From Pachypanchax playfairii (lineage: Eukaryota > Chordata > Actinopteri > Cyprinodontiformes > Aplocheilidae), in assembly GCA_006937955.1 (NCBI GenBank), contig SSNP01000085.1, positions 1,638,119-1,702,118 of the forward strand: a stretch of 64,000 nucleotides of DNA, given 5' to 3'. Positions 24,905 through 37,657 of the stretch are shown piece after piece. Position numbers and translations under genes: made by a program. The stretch's first letter is position 1; each line of letters starts with the position of its first letter. Below the pieces are notes generated by a model, which did no database searches, was not told the DNA's origin, and was given only the letters and a program-made list of their open reading frames with translations.

Positions 24905-26313
24905 AATATTAATGTTATATCATCTACTATTATTGTTATTCTTTCAGAACATTATTTAGCACCTGAAATTAGCAATAAAGGATAAAGGTTTTCTCCAGGG
25001 GACGGGGTGTGTGTAAGAGTAAAAAAAAAAAGGCCTAGAAATGAGTGTCATTTTTGTTGGCTTGATTATTTATATTGGAATAACAGGCACATCTTAATCT
25101 CATAAATAAAAAAGAGGGAGATACAGATCCGTCCCCTCCAGGTACTGCCACCACTTAATCGAATTAGCTCCACTTGCGAGCTTGACGGGCTCTTCAAACA
25201 CCCCTGGTGACTTCTGAGTGCAGATTACAATCAGCTACTATTTTCAGCCTTTGATTAAAATCTGGTGAGGTTGGACAGAATTTTTCTTCTTTTTTTTTTT
25301 TTTTTTTAGCACAGAACTAACTAATTATTAACATGGCAGCTCAGTTCTCTCTCTCTCTCATCCTCTTTATTTGCCCAGTTATTGGACCAATTAGTTTAAA
25401 CAATACCTGGCGTTTTTATTAACATATGAATAACATATTATCCAAACATGTTATATATAGTAAGCCATGCAGAATATCTGTGAAATGACATTGAACATTT
25501 CCTAGTAGTTCTTACATCAAACTTCTTCTGTTTCAGTTTAAATTGTGACAAATTATTCACATTAAATTAATTAGTTTCACATATATTTGACAGACTATAA
25601 CGGTAAAGCTAAACAACTCTTTACTCATGAGATAATAGGCGATGATGACAATAGTTCGAGTTTCGTACGGCGACAGAAACATTATGTGCTTGTCAAAGAC
25701 AATCCTGCTCCTTTGTTGCTTTCATAAGGCAGCTTTTGAACATGAATAAGTCACTAATGAATATTTGGTTCTTGTGTGTGAGGATTGATTGCTTTAGGAG
25801 GCTTACTGAGATGGAGTGTGGCCCGACGGGGCTCAATCAGAGCCGTAATGCCGCCGCGCCGCTCTCTGACAGTGATTGAAAGACAGTCATTCTTCACCAT
25901 TTATGACTCTGGAATCCTTATTCACTGACAAAGATCATCTGTCTGAATCAATCAATATTTGCAGCTTTATTTCAGTAAGAGACAATAATTAACGTTGTCC
26001 TTGCTGGGTTGTTAAAAGCCTATTTTTAATATGACAGACCAAAATAGACATACAGAAATAGGATGATGAAATACATTTGGTTAAAAGTTGCAGATTGTGC
26101 AGATTTTTCTTCGAGAACAGACTAATAACTTGTTAACATTTTTTGAGAGTTTGTGATAATTTTTTTTTGTTGTGAACTTTTTCGAAAATGCTAATTTAAA
26201 CTTGGTTTTACATCTGGAAAAGTGCAAAATCAACATAAATCAATTTTCATTTAATTCTTTTTAAATACAATTTTATCTGGCTCCAAAACTTTCACAGACT
26301 TAAAAAAAAATCA
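21510..26313. other. non-coding region
   Basis: No supported gene. It contains a G run near 21634, poly-A/poly-T tracts, a cluster of three GATTGG boxes (24308-24387), a TA microsatellite (about 24866-24900) and a GC-richer unique segment at 25795-25975. A pyrimidine-rich tract with an AG acceptor sits at 21663-21681. Confidence 0.4.
24866..24900. repeat. TA-rich microsatellite
   Basis: A TATC start grades into an uninterrupted TA run. Confidence 0.85.
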
Positions 26314-26321
26314 TTCTCTTC

Positions 26322-27055
<734 letters not shown>

Positions 27056-27063
27056 TTCTCTTC

Positions 27064-28333
27064 TAAAGCTGTGAACATGTTTACAGAATTGAGATATAGT
27101 ATGTAACAGTGCAGTCAGGGGAATATTCATCTAGTGTGTCATCTTGTATTAAACAATTGTGGCTCGTGATGCTCATTAATTTTTACTTGCTTCACTTGCC
27201 ATGTTTGGGTTCTCTTTGCTGGCTCAGTGCCAAAGTGTCTTCTGAAAGAGCCACTTCATCTCTGTCAGTAGCAGGTGGAAGTTTGCTGCATATTTCTAAT
27301 TGGACAAAAGTGCCTTTCAAACTCTTAGCCATTGTACACAGATTGGATTAATGTACAAACCGGGTCACAAAAAGAGATTTTCAAACATCTTTTCCGGTTT
27401 TGTTTTTTCTGAATTTTGACATTTTTTTGTTGTATTTAAAATTTTTTAATCTCCATGCCTACTTGTATGTCAGAGTTAACTAATCACTGGCTCAAAAAAT
27501 GATAAAAATAGCCATTTGGATTTCTCAACTATATTTCTAAACTTTAATACAGTGTATGAAGTTTAATATGTTGTATGGACTAATATTTTCTTTTGGCCTG
27601 GTTCTCTGGGGAGAACTTAGGGTTGTTGTTTCTTCCTCACATTTTTAAATGTGTCTCTTCAGAGCTCCTCTGGTTCTTCAAGCTTCACATTCATTCTGGT
27701 TAGTTTTCCTGGCTCTATATTTGTTTCAATAAAAATCCTTTAATTGAAGAAAAAAATCAAGAGAAACTAGTAAAATATAAAAATACTAGAAATAAACATT
27801 CAGAGTTCTGGTTGAATTGTTTACAGGTTTGATTGTTCACTTTAATCGACAGTTTTTAATTAACAGTTTTGTGTTGAAATTTATCAGTCAGCTGTTACAT
27901 TTTCCACTTGGAGCTTCTGTCATTTACTGTAATTGCTTTCTGTTTTAAAATGATATGGATGTTTGTAATGTGATGCTAAGGGTGAGGGGGGTATCTGCAC
28001 TACTGTTTGGCATTGACTACATATCCCATAGTGCTTTGTGCACATTCAAAATGGAGTGGATCAAAGACAGACTTACACTAATTTTGTTGATAAAAACCGA
28101 TAGTTTTCTGTATTTTATAGCAGAAAATGGTAGAATTCTGTGCATCCGTGACGCGATGGTCTGTCTGTTTTAATGCGATGCAGCTGCAGTCAGCTGCAAG
28201 ATCGGTCTGACTGACTGAAAATCTGTCACCACAGAACCACAGAAAGTGTCCGTCTAAAAAAAACTTTTGATTGCTAAGTTAATGAAAACTTGTTGAGCTC
28301 ACTTGCTGCCTGGCACTTTTTTTCTTTCTTTGC
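27064..28333. other. non-coding region
   Basis: Nothing recognised. AT-rich sequence without exon-like signals. Confidence 0.4.
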
Positions 28334-28474
28334 ACATTAGTGTATTGGGGGCTGCACGGTGGCTCAGTTGGTGGCTCTGTTGCCTGGCTGCGAGGAGGTC
28401 CTGAGTTTGAATCCAGGCTGGGACCTTTCTGCATGGAGTTTAAATGTTCTCCCCGTGCATCTGTGGGTTAATTG

Positions 28475-28697
28475 CAGAGGTGTCAGAAGTAGAAGTAGAA
28501 AGTAGAAATTCAGTCCAGGAGCTATTCGAACTATCAATAAACCTGCTGAATTCAATTAGCACAGCTCGTTTACCAGGTAGATGAGCTAGTTGGTGAAAAC
28601 ACCTGTTCTAGATGTACAGGGAGATCCAAAAACATGGCAGGATTTCTGCAGGATTTGTGCTTTTTTTTACTTTCTACTTCTACTTTTGACACCTCTG
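28475..28697. mobile_element. hAT miniature element (MITE) nested in the SINE
   Basis: The 223-bp insertion has terminal inverted repeats of about 30 bp starting CAGAGGTGTC (A/G)AAGTAG at both ends, with one mismatch. It is flanked by perfect 8-bp duplications GTTAATTG (28467-28474 and 28698-28705). Removing it and one duplicate rejoins a continuous SINE sequence. No coding capacity. Confidence 0.92.
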
Positions 28698-28734
28698 GTT
28701 AATTGGCAACTCTAAATTGTCCCTAGATGTGAGT

Positions 28735-28735
<1 letters not shown>

Positions 28736-28771
<36 letters not shown>
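28736..28771. repeat. GT microsatellite inside SINE
   Basis: A GT run has grown from the GTGAGTAAGTGTGTG part of the SINE. Confidence 0.9.
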
Positions 28772-28772
<1 letters not shown>

Positions 28773-28894
28773 TTGTTTGTCTGTACGTGGCCCTGTGATG
28801 GACTGGTGACCTGTCCCCCGCCTCTCACCCAATCATTGCTGGAGATAGGCACCAGCTCCCCACAACCCTGAACAGGATGGACATTAGCGTATTG

Positions 28895-31800
28895 TTTGTT
28901 AATTATGAGTCAGACGTTTTAGGAGTATATGATCATTTTAAAACAAGACCTGTTTGTGAGTGAATATTTGTTTATAAAGTATTAAAGATTTAATGTCAGT
29001 AATTGACCCTGAATAATTCTTTTTCTTTTTTTGTGTTCTTTTGCATGAAACTAAATTCATTGAGATACACTGTATCATTATTAAGAGCTGAATTGTATCG
29101 TGTTATATTGTTTTTTTTTTTTAGGTTCATGTGTCCTTAATCAATCAGATTGTTGTCAATGTATCAAGATTCGTTAACTACCAGCTAGAGAAGAACAAAA
29201 GTAGTGAAAATAAGTTTGTTGCAGCTGATATTGTCATCGAAATGTTTAACAATAATTTTGCAATTCGGTATTTTCTTATCAAAGTCGAGCTCTGGATTAA
29301 AGGCGTAAACATTTGGTCATTTTTCAGTGTCAATTCAGAAACATTTGCACCTGCTGGGAGCAGAATGTGAGGCCGCAGGCTAGCTTGCAGAGGGCTTTAA
29401 GGTTTGCCGTATAGCTCGGGGCCACACCTCACTTTCTTGTTAAAGTTGTAGTTGAAATCTTCAGATCAATTCTTCATCTAACAGGTAACCAGTGAAAAGA
29501 CCTGCGTGATGCTGGGTGATACTGTTTTGTCTGTCTGAATCTTTTAAAAGCATTTCTGTTAAATGTTGAATGAATCAGGGGAGAGCAGCAGACTTCTGAT
29601 TCATGTCAAAGATCTTTCAAGAAGAAGAAAAAAAAAAACGCAAGAGAGAAACATTTTCTTTTGGTCATATTAAAATCTTATTTTCTCATCCAAGTCTTGG
29701 CGATGGAGGTAGAAACGTTCTGTTTTTGTGCTGTACAGTTTGTAGTTAAGAGTCTGAGAGCAATTTGTGCAGCAAAAAGGAAGAAGTATTTTCTGTTAAG
29801 ATGTGGATCGAAAGCAAGACAAGATGTAAAAAAACTGAAGTAAAATAATTCAGATGCTTTTTACAACCTGAAAAATAAATCTGAGTGTTGATGTTTTTCA
29901 GTCTTACCATCTATTTAATATATTTTTCTTGCAGTAAATCGAACAAGAATGACAATGAAAAGTTAGTCTCATTATTATTTGGACAATTCATACAAAGGAA
30001 AAAATTCATCTTCAACACTCTTTCCACATCAAGAGAACATGGCTACGTTTTGACACACTCCATCGCTTATCTTGTCTGCGTGTTGTTAGCGCAGATGCGC
30101 TCCGCTATGCCGATTTGATTCTGGGTAAAGGAGAGCGGATGAGAGAGATTGATGACGATGTCCCCAATCAGACAGATAACACCTGATTCTGCCTGAAGGG
30201 GGCTGGTCCGGCGCACCCCTCCCTCCCCCTTGTGCCTCGAACGAGTCGAAAGGCTGCGTTGAGGAGCTGAACCGTCCCTTCACTCAATGCAAATTCAGGG
30301 CCACATTCAAAGACGATCCCAGGACGGTTGAGCCAACGCGGCCCCGAGCGCTCGGCACCACATGATCCGTGCATCAACCACGCCTGGGAAAAACTCACAC
30401 AGGCATGGGGGTCATTTGTTTAGCACAGGTGCATCATGTATCTCTTACTCGCGCACACACATTTCTACAATCATGAAAGCGGAGACATTCATGCCCAGCG
30501 GCGCACGTACGCGCAGACACAGGTGTTAATAATGTGCTGTCCATTCATTTAGTTTCATAGAGAAGAGGATCTTTTGAAGTATAAAATTCTTGCTGCAGCT
30601 TTGTGTTGCTGTCATTGTTGTTTAACTCTGTATCAAGTAGGCAACTATAGAAATAAGCTGTTAAGGCAACGTTACAGGAATATTTGGGCCATTTTGAACT
30701 GTTACAGAGTCAGTTATCAAGTTTTTCATATATTGTCTCATACAAATAGCTTCTTGAATGCCTTAACAAGCATCAAATAACTCCAAGAAAACACTGTAAA
30801 CTCACTATGAGGTGAAACTATTGACTTTCTGTTATTATTACCATCACTTCACATATCATCTCTGTGAGTTACTAGTATTTTTTAAATTCAGTTTAACAAG
30901 TTGGGGCAGCAGGTTTTGTGTGTAAAAGGCAGATGGTAAAAGCTAGGGTATAATAGATCTTAATATTAACTGCATGGCATGCTGGGAATGTTGGTGAATG
31001 GCACACAGTGGAGTAAAAGTGAAACATTGACCTTCTGTCCTATCATTTACCCCCTTGTGCCCCCTACATTGCTCTAAAATTACTTAGTTTTAGCCAATTA
31101 AGAGAACCTGCTGATCACCAAGCAGGCTGCAATTTTTCGCTCAACCAAAATCCACGTGACATTATCACTCTGTCATCGCTGAGAAGTGGGGAATCTCCAG
31201 CTTGGCATTATGCCACTTTAGATCCCACTGTGTTCACAAAGAATAATGCAACAATTCTTCCTCCATCTCCCAAGAATCAGTCTGTTATCTTAATTATTCC
31301 TGGGGATATTACTGCACAGATTTCAGCACTATATGATGCTTTTATCCAACAAAAACCACCCAGCATAGTGCTATCGCAGGTATGAAACTGATCTGTGTTC
31401 TAAATATGCATGAAATGTTGTTGCTTGCTGTTTTATTGCCTTGTTGCTGATCAAGATAACATGCTGAGAAATGGTTTTCCATCCAAATCCATCAATGGCT
31501 CACTTACAGAAAGACGGCAGACACAACAATGCCATGGCAGGGAATGAGTGGAGGACCGGAGTGTGTGGTGTTTAACAACCATACGAGCACAGATTATGTG
31601 CTTGAAGGGGCTGAATTGACTGCCAGCAGTGACAGTTGGGCTGGGAGTTGAGCGTGCCTGAGACATGCGGCTTGACTCCACTCGGATACACCACTGGGTC
31701 CAGGGATCGTTTCAGCAGCCCTCCGCCTGCCTCCTCCCACTGAGGCACCGTGGCCTGCCGTTTGCTCCGCTTCTCCGGAGGAATCAACGGGCCTCTGCTC

Positions 31801-34376
31801 CCTCTTGATGAGCGCTCACTAATGGCTGTTTCTTTGAAAGCTGACGGGCCCCTTTTTGAGGAGGAGTGTCTTTTACTTCCCTCCAGCTTGCCTTGGCTTG
31901 GCGTTCGTCGGTCTGCCTGCCTTTGCTGTCCTGCCCATGTGATGGTGTGCCACGGGGCTGAAACGTCTGTCATTTGTTTCACTCTCAATAAAAGTTGATG
32001 ATTTACCAATAAAAAAAGTAAAAATAGGCTTTTGATGATGTCTGGAGGCATATGGAGAGTGTTGCAATTGTAACATTTTCAGCACTTTGTATCGCCAGAG
32101 AAACAAACAAAAGATCGCTTTTTTGGAGCTTTATTAGCCTTCTAATAAAGAGACGTATGTCAACAAGCTAAATGGTTAAACAATAAAATGGGGTTTAGTT
32201 AACACAGTGTAATTCCTTTGCATCGGTTTATTTATTTTACCCCCTTCTCCAGCAGTCATTGGATGGGAAACACAGATACAATGTCATGTCCATAATTTTT
32301 TATTTTTATTCATGTGACCAGAATCCAGTTCCTTTCTTCACCTTCAGTTGATTTTACATACCTACTGGCCAATAACCGGATGTTTAAGACATGTTATTTT
32401 AATTGGAAGCTTTTAAATGTAGTAGATGAAGTGAATATTTTCAGTAGTAAGCCAATTCAATCATTTCCACTATAGGATTGTGTCTTTTTATAACGAAGAG
32501 CGTTTGGAGCCTAACGAAAAGTCAGTTTTCTGCAATGTCCTTCAAGTAAAGAGACGTTTCCTAATTCAACAAATTCTCAGTGCAAAATTTGATGTCTTGC
32601 TCTTGAACTCTGCTTTGTTAGATATAGGATTTAATTGATTTCTCAAACGTGTTGTTTTTTTTGTTTATTCTAGCATTCAAACCCCTATTGTACAAAAAGA
32701 AAAGCTGCAGATGTTTTTTTAATGTGCTAGCTACTTTTTATGGATGTACATTGTCCTTCTGCAAAACCTTTAATAACTGGTGCATCAACTATAAGAAGAG
32801 AAGATACCAAAGGTAAAGTGAAGAATAGGTTGGTATTTTTAAGACATCTACACAATCGGTGCTACACATGATGCTTCATTTATACAATTAATGAATCAGT
32901 GGAGCTTCCATTTATCTAGTTACTTCTCTTTCTTGTACCCTTGACCGCTGCCCTGTCTTCTCACCCCAGAGGGAGCTGTTGTTCCCGCTGCCCTCGTCTT
33001 CACTGGTGCACGAGCTTCTGGAGACTCCATTAGGAAGTTAGATTCGTCCTTGGAAAGCGTCTCTCTCTAACTTCTCTTGTCTTCACTCTCTCCTATCCCG
33101 ATTTCACGTGGACTCTTATTTTTCCTCCACTTGAAACTAGGGCGGAGGTCAGAATGGCAAATTTGATATAGGAGCTGACACGGAGCACCGTGTCAACTCA
33201 AAACAATAGATTTGCAGAAGCTGTTATGCCAAATAAAGAATGTTCCATATTCCTGAAGAAATGTCCTCTCTCCTAGACGTTCCCAAAAGAGATGAGAATA
33301 TTTGTCTGCATACATTTACCAGTGCCTGGGCCAGCGGAAGATGGAGGTTGAGGTGTAAATTAATTCATATAACATTTCAGCAAAAAAAGTTATACCACCC
33401 AGGAAGCTGAGATTGAACGTTTGAACATTTATCCTACACTTTAGTCTTCAAGTTCTCAGATGATGTCTGCTGTTCTTCTTTTTTTTTGTGTTTATGGAAG
33501 TTCTTGCTGTAGCTCAGTGTGCAAAATGTTGCTGCTGTGTTAAACTACATTTAGTGTCAGTGAAAAGTAACAGGCGTTAACTGTTGCATAATAGTGAATA
33601 GCAAACATTTAAACTAAAGTTTTGTCTCTGTGATGTCTTCAAACAGCCATTTGTTAAGAATTTTGCATTATCAACCACTTCAAGGTGACTGGAAACTAAC
33701 CAGGATGTGCTGAGTTTCTCCTATTTAGGAACATAAACTATATTTTAATTTACTCTAAATTTGTCAAACATCACTAATGAGGGTTTGATGCATTATTAGG
33801 CTATTTTTGAAATAAAATATGACATTCTTTTAGACAAGATCACTACAAATATTAGTTAAAAGAAATTCTAAATCTTATTGATAAGTGCTGAAGTAGTTTT
33901 CTTCTACTTTGTGTTCAGTTTCTCACCAACTGCTTGAGTCACTAGCCGGTTCATCTAAAAATTCAATTTGTTGGGATATGACATTTTAATTAGAACACTG
34001 TTCTCATTAATTAAACAACTTAGAGGACGTGCACTGAGGGTGTAGTAATCTCTTGGAATTCAAAATTCCCAATTCAAAATCAGTCACCTGGCTTTTGTTG
34101 GTGTGGCATTCGGTTTGAGAATGTGCAGACACAGAGAGCACCAGTGTCTCAGACTGACTTCACGCAGAAAACAGGTCCCTTTAGTCTCACTGGGCGCTTG
34201 ATACATGCAATCATTGCTTTTATTGTCTCTATCTCTATTAGATATGTAGTATGTACCATGTTGATCCAACATGGTAAGATTTGCCTTTAGTTTGGTTGAA
34301 TGTGTCTCCTGATTGTTATGGCTTTATACTGATGAATTGATGTCTGGTTGGCAACAATAAGATGAACTAGTGAATG
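28895..34376. other. non-coding region with one CpG-rich patch
   Basis: No supported gene. Around 29375-29520 there is weak resemblance to the tail of a common fish interspersed repeat (AACAGGTAACCAGTGAAAAG). The patch 30068-30530 is listed separately. The segment 31450-32050 is GC-richer and open in two frames on opposite strands, without splice or homology support. Confidence 0.4.
30068..30530. promoter_or_regulatory. CpG-rich patch, possible regulatory region
   Basis: Roughly 30 CpG dinucleotides lie in about 460 bp (for example TGCGCTCCGC, AACGCGGCCCCGAGCGCTCG, CGGCGCACGTACGCGCAG) in an otherwise CpG-poor, AT-rich surrounding. No repeat structure or coding exon explains it. It could be an alternative promoter or enhancer; this is a composition argument only. 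Confidence 0.35.
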
Positions 34377-34380
34377 TTAA

Positions 34381-34824
34381 AGAGGCCCTTCCATTAAAAC
34401 TGTTTTTTCTGAGGTTTCTGTTGAATATTTTAGCTCCACAGGTGTTCTTACCTTCATAGTAGGTGTGAAAACAGGTCAACAACTTCTCTTTCAGTTTTAA
34501 TCTCTCAAACTACGCAGGTGGCGATAACACCAGAGTTCTCCCAAGTCCGATTTGCCTGTATCTGTTTCGTCACAACTCCTTTGTTCGTTACGTTTTCGGC
34601 AGCTCCCGCAGTTGAAACCACACATAGCATGCTGCTGGCTAAAAGCTGTAGCATAAGACGTAGCAAACAGAAAGACACGACGTCTGACGTTACCATGCGC
34701 AGTGGGGCAGGAAACAGTATTCTTTGCTCTCATAGACGTTTTTTTAGATATAAAATGTTTCATATTACTAGTTTATACTTAAGAAATAACCACAAAGTCT
34801 TGAAATTTGTATGAAATGGCCCCT
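34381..34824 (-). mobile_element. family-1 TTAA miniature transposon, copy b
   Basis: Flanked by TTAA at 34377-34380 and 34825-34828, with clear ends AGAGGCCCTTCCATT and GAAATGGCCCCT. It matches the 600-bp copy at 55229-55828 in reverse orientation but lacks about 150 bp in the middle, including the CCAAT box. The minus-strand ATG (34457-34455), AAG and donor GTAAGA (GT at 34451-34450) are preserved. Confidence 0.88.
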
Positions 34825-34828
34825 TTAA

Positions 34829-37176
34829 ATAGAAGACTGTTTTAAGGAAGCAATTGAAATGAATAGTAAAATGTTTGGTTTATATACATAGGTGAAGTTT
34901 GGTCTGTTGTATGTAACATGATGGAGTTGTTGGTTGCAGGATTTCAATTAGCCATGTTGGAAAAAAAACTTCTTGGACATGAACAAAAAATATCAAATAA
35001 AAATTTTCAGCATTTTTCTCAAAAGTATGACATTAAAGATACAAATACATATTATATAGAACAATAGATCCTAGTGTTCCATATATACACATGTGAGCTT
35101 CAGTAATAATAAAAAAGAAGACGTGTTCACAAATGTTCATTTGTGTCTTTGAGTAAACTGGTAATTTTGATTGTAAAAAAACAAAAAAACAACAACAAAG
35201 AAACAGTGTCAGCAAGAAGCAAGATCACCCAAAAATATTGTGAACTAAAAATCTTCCTCCAAGAACGAACCCACAACATCTGACGTGTGTTAAAGAGCAC
35301 AGTGTCTCTTGATGTGTAGCTAATATTTGTGGCGCTTCCAAAAGAGGCCCTTTGTGATTTCAGCTCTTTGTGTTAGCATACATTAATGTGTTAACCTTGA
35401 ACAAGAATCTGAATCACAATCCAATTTTAAACATCGTTAACAATGTTTTCTGCTTTAAAAAAAAAACAAGAAAAAGTCTCGGTACTATTATTATTATTTA
35501 TACTGTTACTTTTATTGCTATGAATAAGGTAAGAAAGATATGAATATCTTATCATGCTGGGACTGGTTATGCAAAGTGGTTAAGTGGCCTATAATTGAAG
35601 ATTTCTGTAGTGAAATGTGGTGGAAAAGCAGAGGATAGGATGTAAGGAAGAAAAAGAGAGAGAGCTGAGCCAGACAGAGAGAGGGGGCTTCTAGATAGAG
35701 GCCAGAGGGGAAAAAGTTCCCCCATGCTTGTCAGAGTTAGAGCAAGTTCAGAATTGATGGAGCCCACAGGCAGCTCTGCTAATTTTAGTTGAAATCACCT
35801 AAGTGGTTTGGCTAATTTATCCAGGCTCCTCGGCCTCAGCCCCTGCTTTCTAGCTCTCCCCTGCCTCCCCCTTCCCCCTCCACTCTACCTCCCCCCCCAG
35901 ATATATCCACGAAGTGTGAAGGTACCAGGGGGTGACAGTGGGAACAGAAGGGTATTTTGTGCCCAGCTGATTTGTAGCGCGCTGGGTGATTTTAACTTGT
36001 GTCATGCATTTGGATATTGTTTGACCCTTACCGACAGCCCATCAGACATCAGTTTTCCATCATTCGTTATTTAATGAAAAATGAAATTACATTCTCACTT
36101 TTAAGATACATAGATGCCATCTGAGAAACCTCGTGTCTAACGGAGGTTACTTTTTCTTTTAGCTGGTTTTGATAGTAATTTAGATAAGAAAATTTAAACA
36201 TCTGCGACTGTTTTACAACATTTAACGCCAGGAGATTCTGACAGTATGATAACCTTTAGCAAAAATACCACTTTTACAATATTAAAACAAAAAGTAAAAA
36301 TGCATTACAATAAACTCTGGTCTTGGCTAAAACATCACAGAGCCAGCAGGTCTCTTTTCAAATATATGGTGTTTTTTTTTTGTTTTTTTTTGCAGAAACG
36401 TTGTTGAACTAAACAAAATATATGTAAAATAAACATCACCTTAATTTAGTTCTAAAATAAAAGTGCTGATTGCACAAAATATTCTTTTCTTCATTCTGTT
36501 TGTTGTAGAATAGCGCTGGGAGCCTGAAAAGCAGATGTTTGCTAGTTAGTTAGCAAGCCTGGAGCAGGCTATTTATTACAGCTCTTTTATTTCTCCTGTA
36601 GCTTGGTGCAAAAATCTGTTTCTGAACAGTATTACCTTAAAAAGAGTGATGATTGTTGCTCCACTGTCAGACAAGCCAAAACCGAACTCATTATTAAACT
36701 GCTGCTGTGCTCATTCGATAATTACCGCAACAATTTAGGGGAAGCTGAGTGACAGCTAGCAGCAACAGGTATAGGAATGGGAACGCTGCGCTGTGAGCGG
36801 AGAAAACTCTGGACTGTTTCTGTCTGTCTTTTTAAAAAGATTTTATAAGCAGGAGCAAAATTGTGGGGTTTTTACACCATGAGGTTTTGGAAACGAGATC
36901 AAGTCTCTGATATGATAGTTTTGCCTTGTAGGTATGATGAACCTTAACTAGTGTGGTTGCTGACTTTTAAATATTTAGCAACAAATCAGAGATCTGTTGA
37001 ATTTGTGTGTGAGTGTACACCATTTTATAGTGTTGAGAAAATTGATTTTAAGGTTTCCATGAAAGCTGCTTTATTATTCTGTGATTTGTGACAGGAGTGC
37101 GAAGTTGTGGGTTATTATTTTAAAATTTCGTAAAAATGGGTGTTGAAACAAGAGATTGATCATGATTGTTGAAAGA
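34829..37176. other. non-coding region
   Basis: No supported gene. It includes poly-A runs near 35455 and a C-rich stretch at about 35860-35900. Confidence 0.4.
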
Positions 37177-37180
37177 TTAA

Positions 37181-37653
37181 AGATCCACTCCAATCATCTT
37201 TTGAGATATTTTAAATGGCTGTCATTGGTCTTTAAATGGCATTTTTACCCAAAATCACAAAACCTCCGCTTTTTCTTGCACAAAGTTTCTGCATAGCAGC
37301 AGTGGCTCATTTGCAATTTGCCTCAGTGCTGTGGGCGGAACCAGTGGCGTGTAAGAGCCCCCTCCCAGTTGCTGAGAGCTCTCTGTTTATGCTAGCACTA
37401 CCGCTAACTTACAGTTAGCTTACAGCTAGCAGAGCAGGAGCTTCTGACCCACCCAGTGGCTTGTGTCACAAACGCACTCTTATTTTTAGACGCATTTTTG
37501 TGTCTGCTGCTGATTCACAGCGATTTGAATGCAGGAATACTCAGAAATCCAATTCTGAGTTTAATTTTCTTAAGATATGTCCTCTAGCATTAGAAAAATG
37601 CCACAAGAACATGTTAAGAACAGGAAAAACACTATTTTTATCGGAGCGGGTCT
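37181..37653 (+). mobile_element. family-2 TTAA miniature transposon, copy b
   Basis: The left end AGATCCACTCCAAT follows TTAA at 37177-37180. The right end CGGAGCGGGTCT is followed by TTTT where TTAA would be expected, probably a mutation. The two ends are inverted repeats (AGATCCACTCC against AGACCCGCTCC). It is the better preserved of the two copies in the window. No ORF of note. Confidence 0.8.
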
Positions 37654-37657
37654 TTTT

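Larger units (their letters stand above)
28348..28880 (+). mobile_element. tRNA-derived SINE, split by a hAT miniature element
   Basis: Bordered by 14-bp target duplications ACATTAGTGTATTG (28334-28347) and ACATTAGCGTATTG (28881-28894), one mismatch, as expected for target-primed insertion. The head GCTGCACGGTGGCTCAGTTG includes a sequence like the RNA polymerase III box A (TGGCTCAGTTGG), and GAGTTTGAATCC is like box B, so a tRNA-derived promoter is inferred. The 3' half has the familiar fish motifs GGCAACTCTAAATTGTCC, GACTGGTGACCTGTCC and CCGCCTCTCACCCAAT, with an internal GT microsatellite (about 28736-28771). Without the nested 223-bp element and its duplicated target, the SINE is about 302 bp. 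Confidence 0.8.

Noticed and set aside
28348..28440. tRNA gene
   Set aside because: Box A- and B-like sequences are present, but there is no cloverleaf, and the context (target duplications, fish SINE body) shows a SINE head.
31572..32051. 159-residue minus-strand open frame, the longest one outside transposons and the gap
   Set aside because: No recognisable domain, no strong start or splice context, and an overlapping open frame on the other strand; chance is the simpler explanation in this GC-richer stretch.
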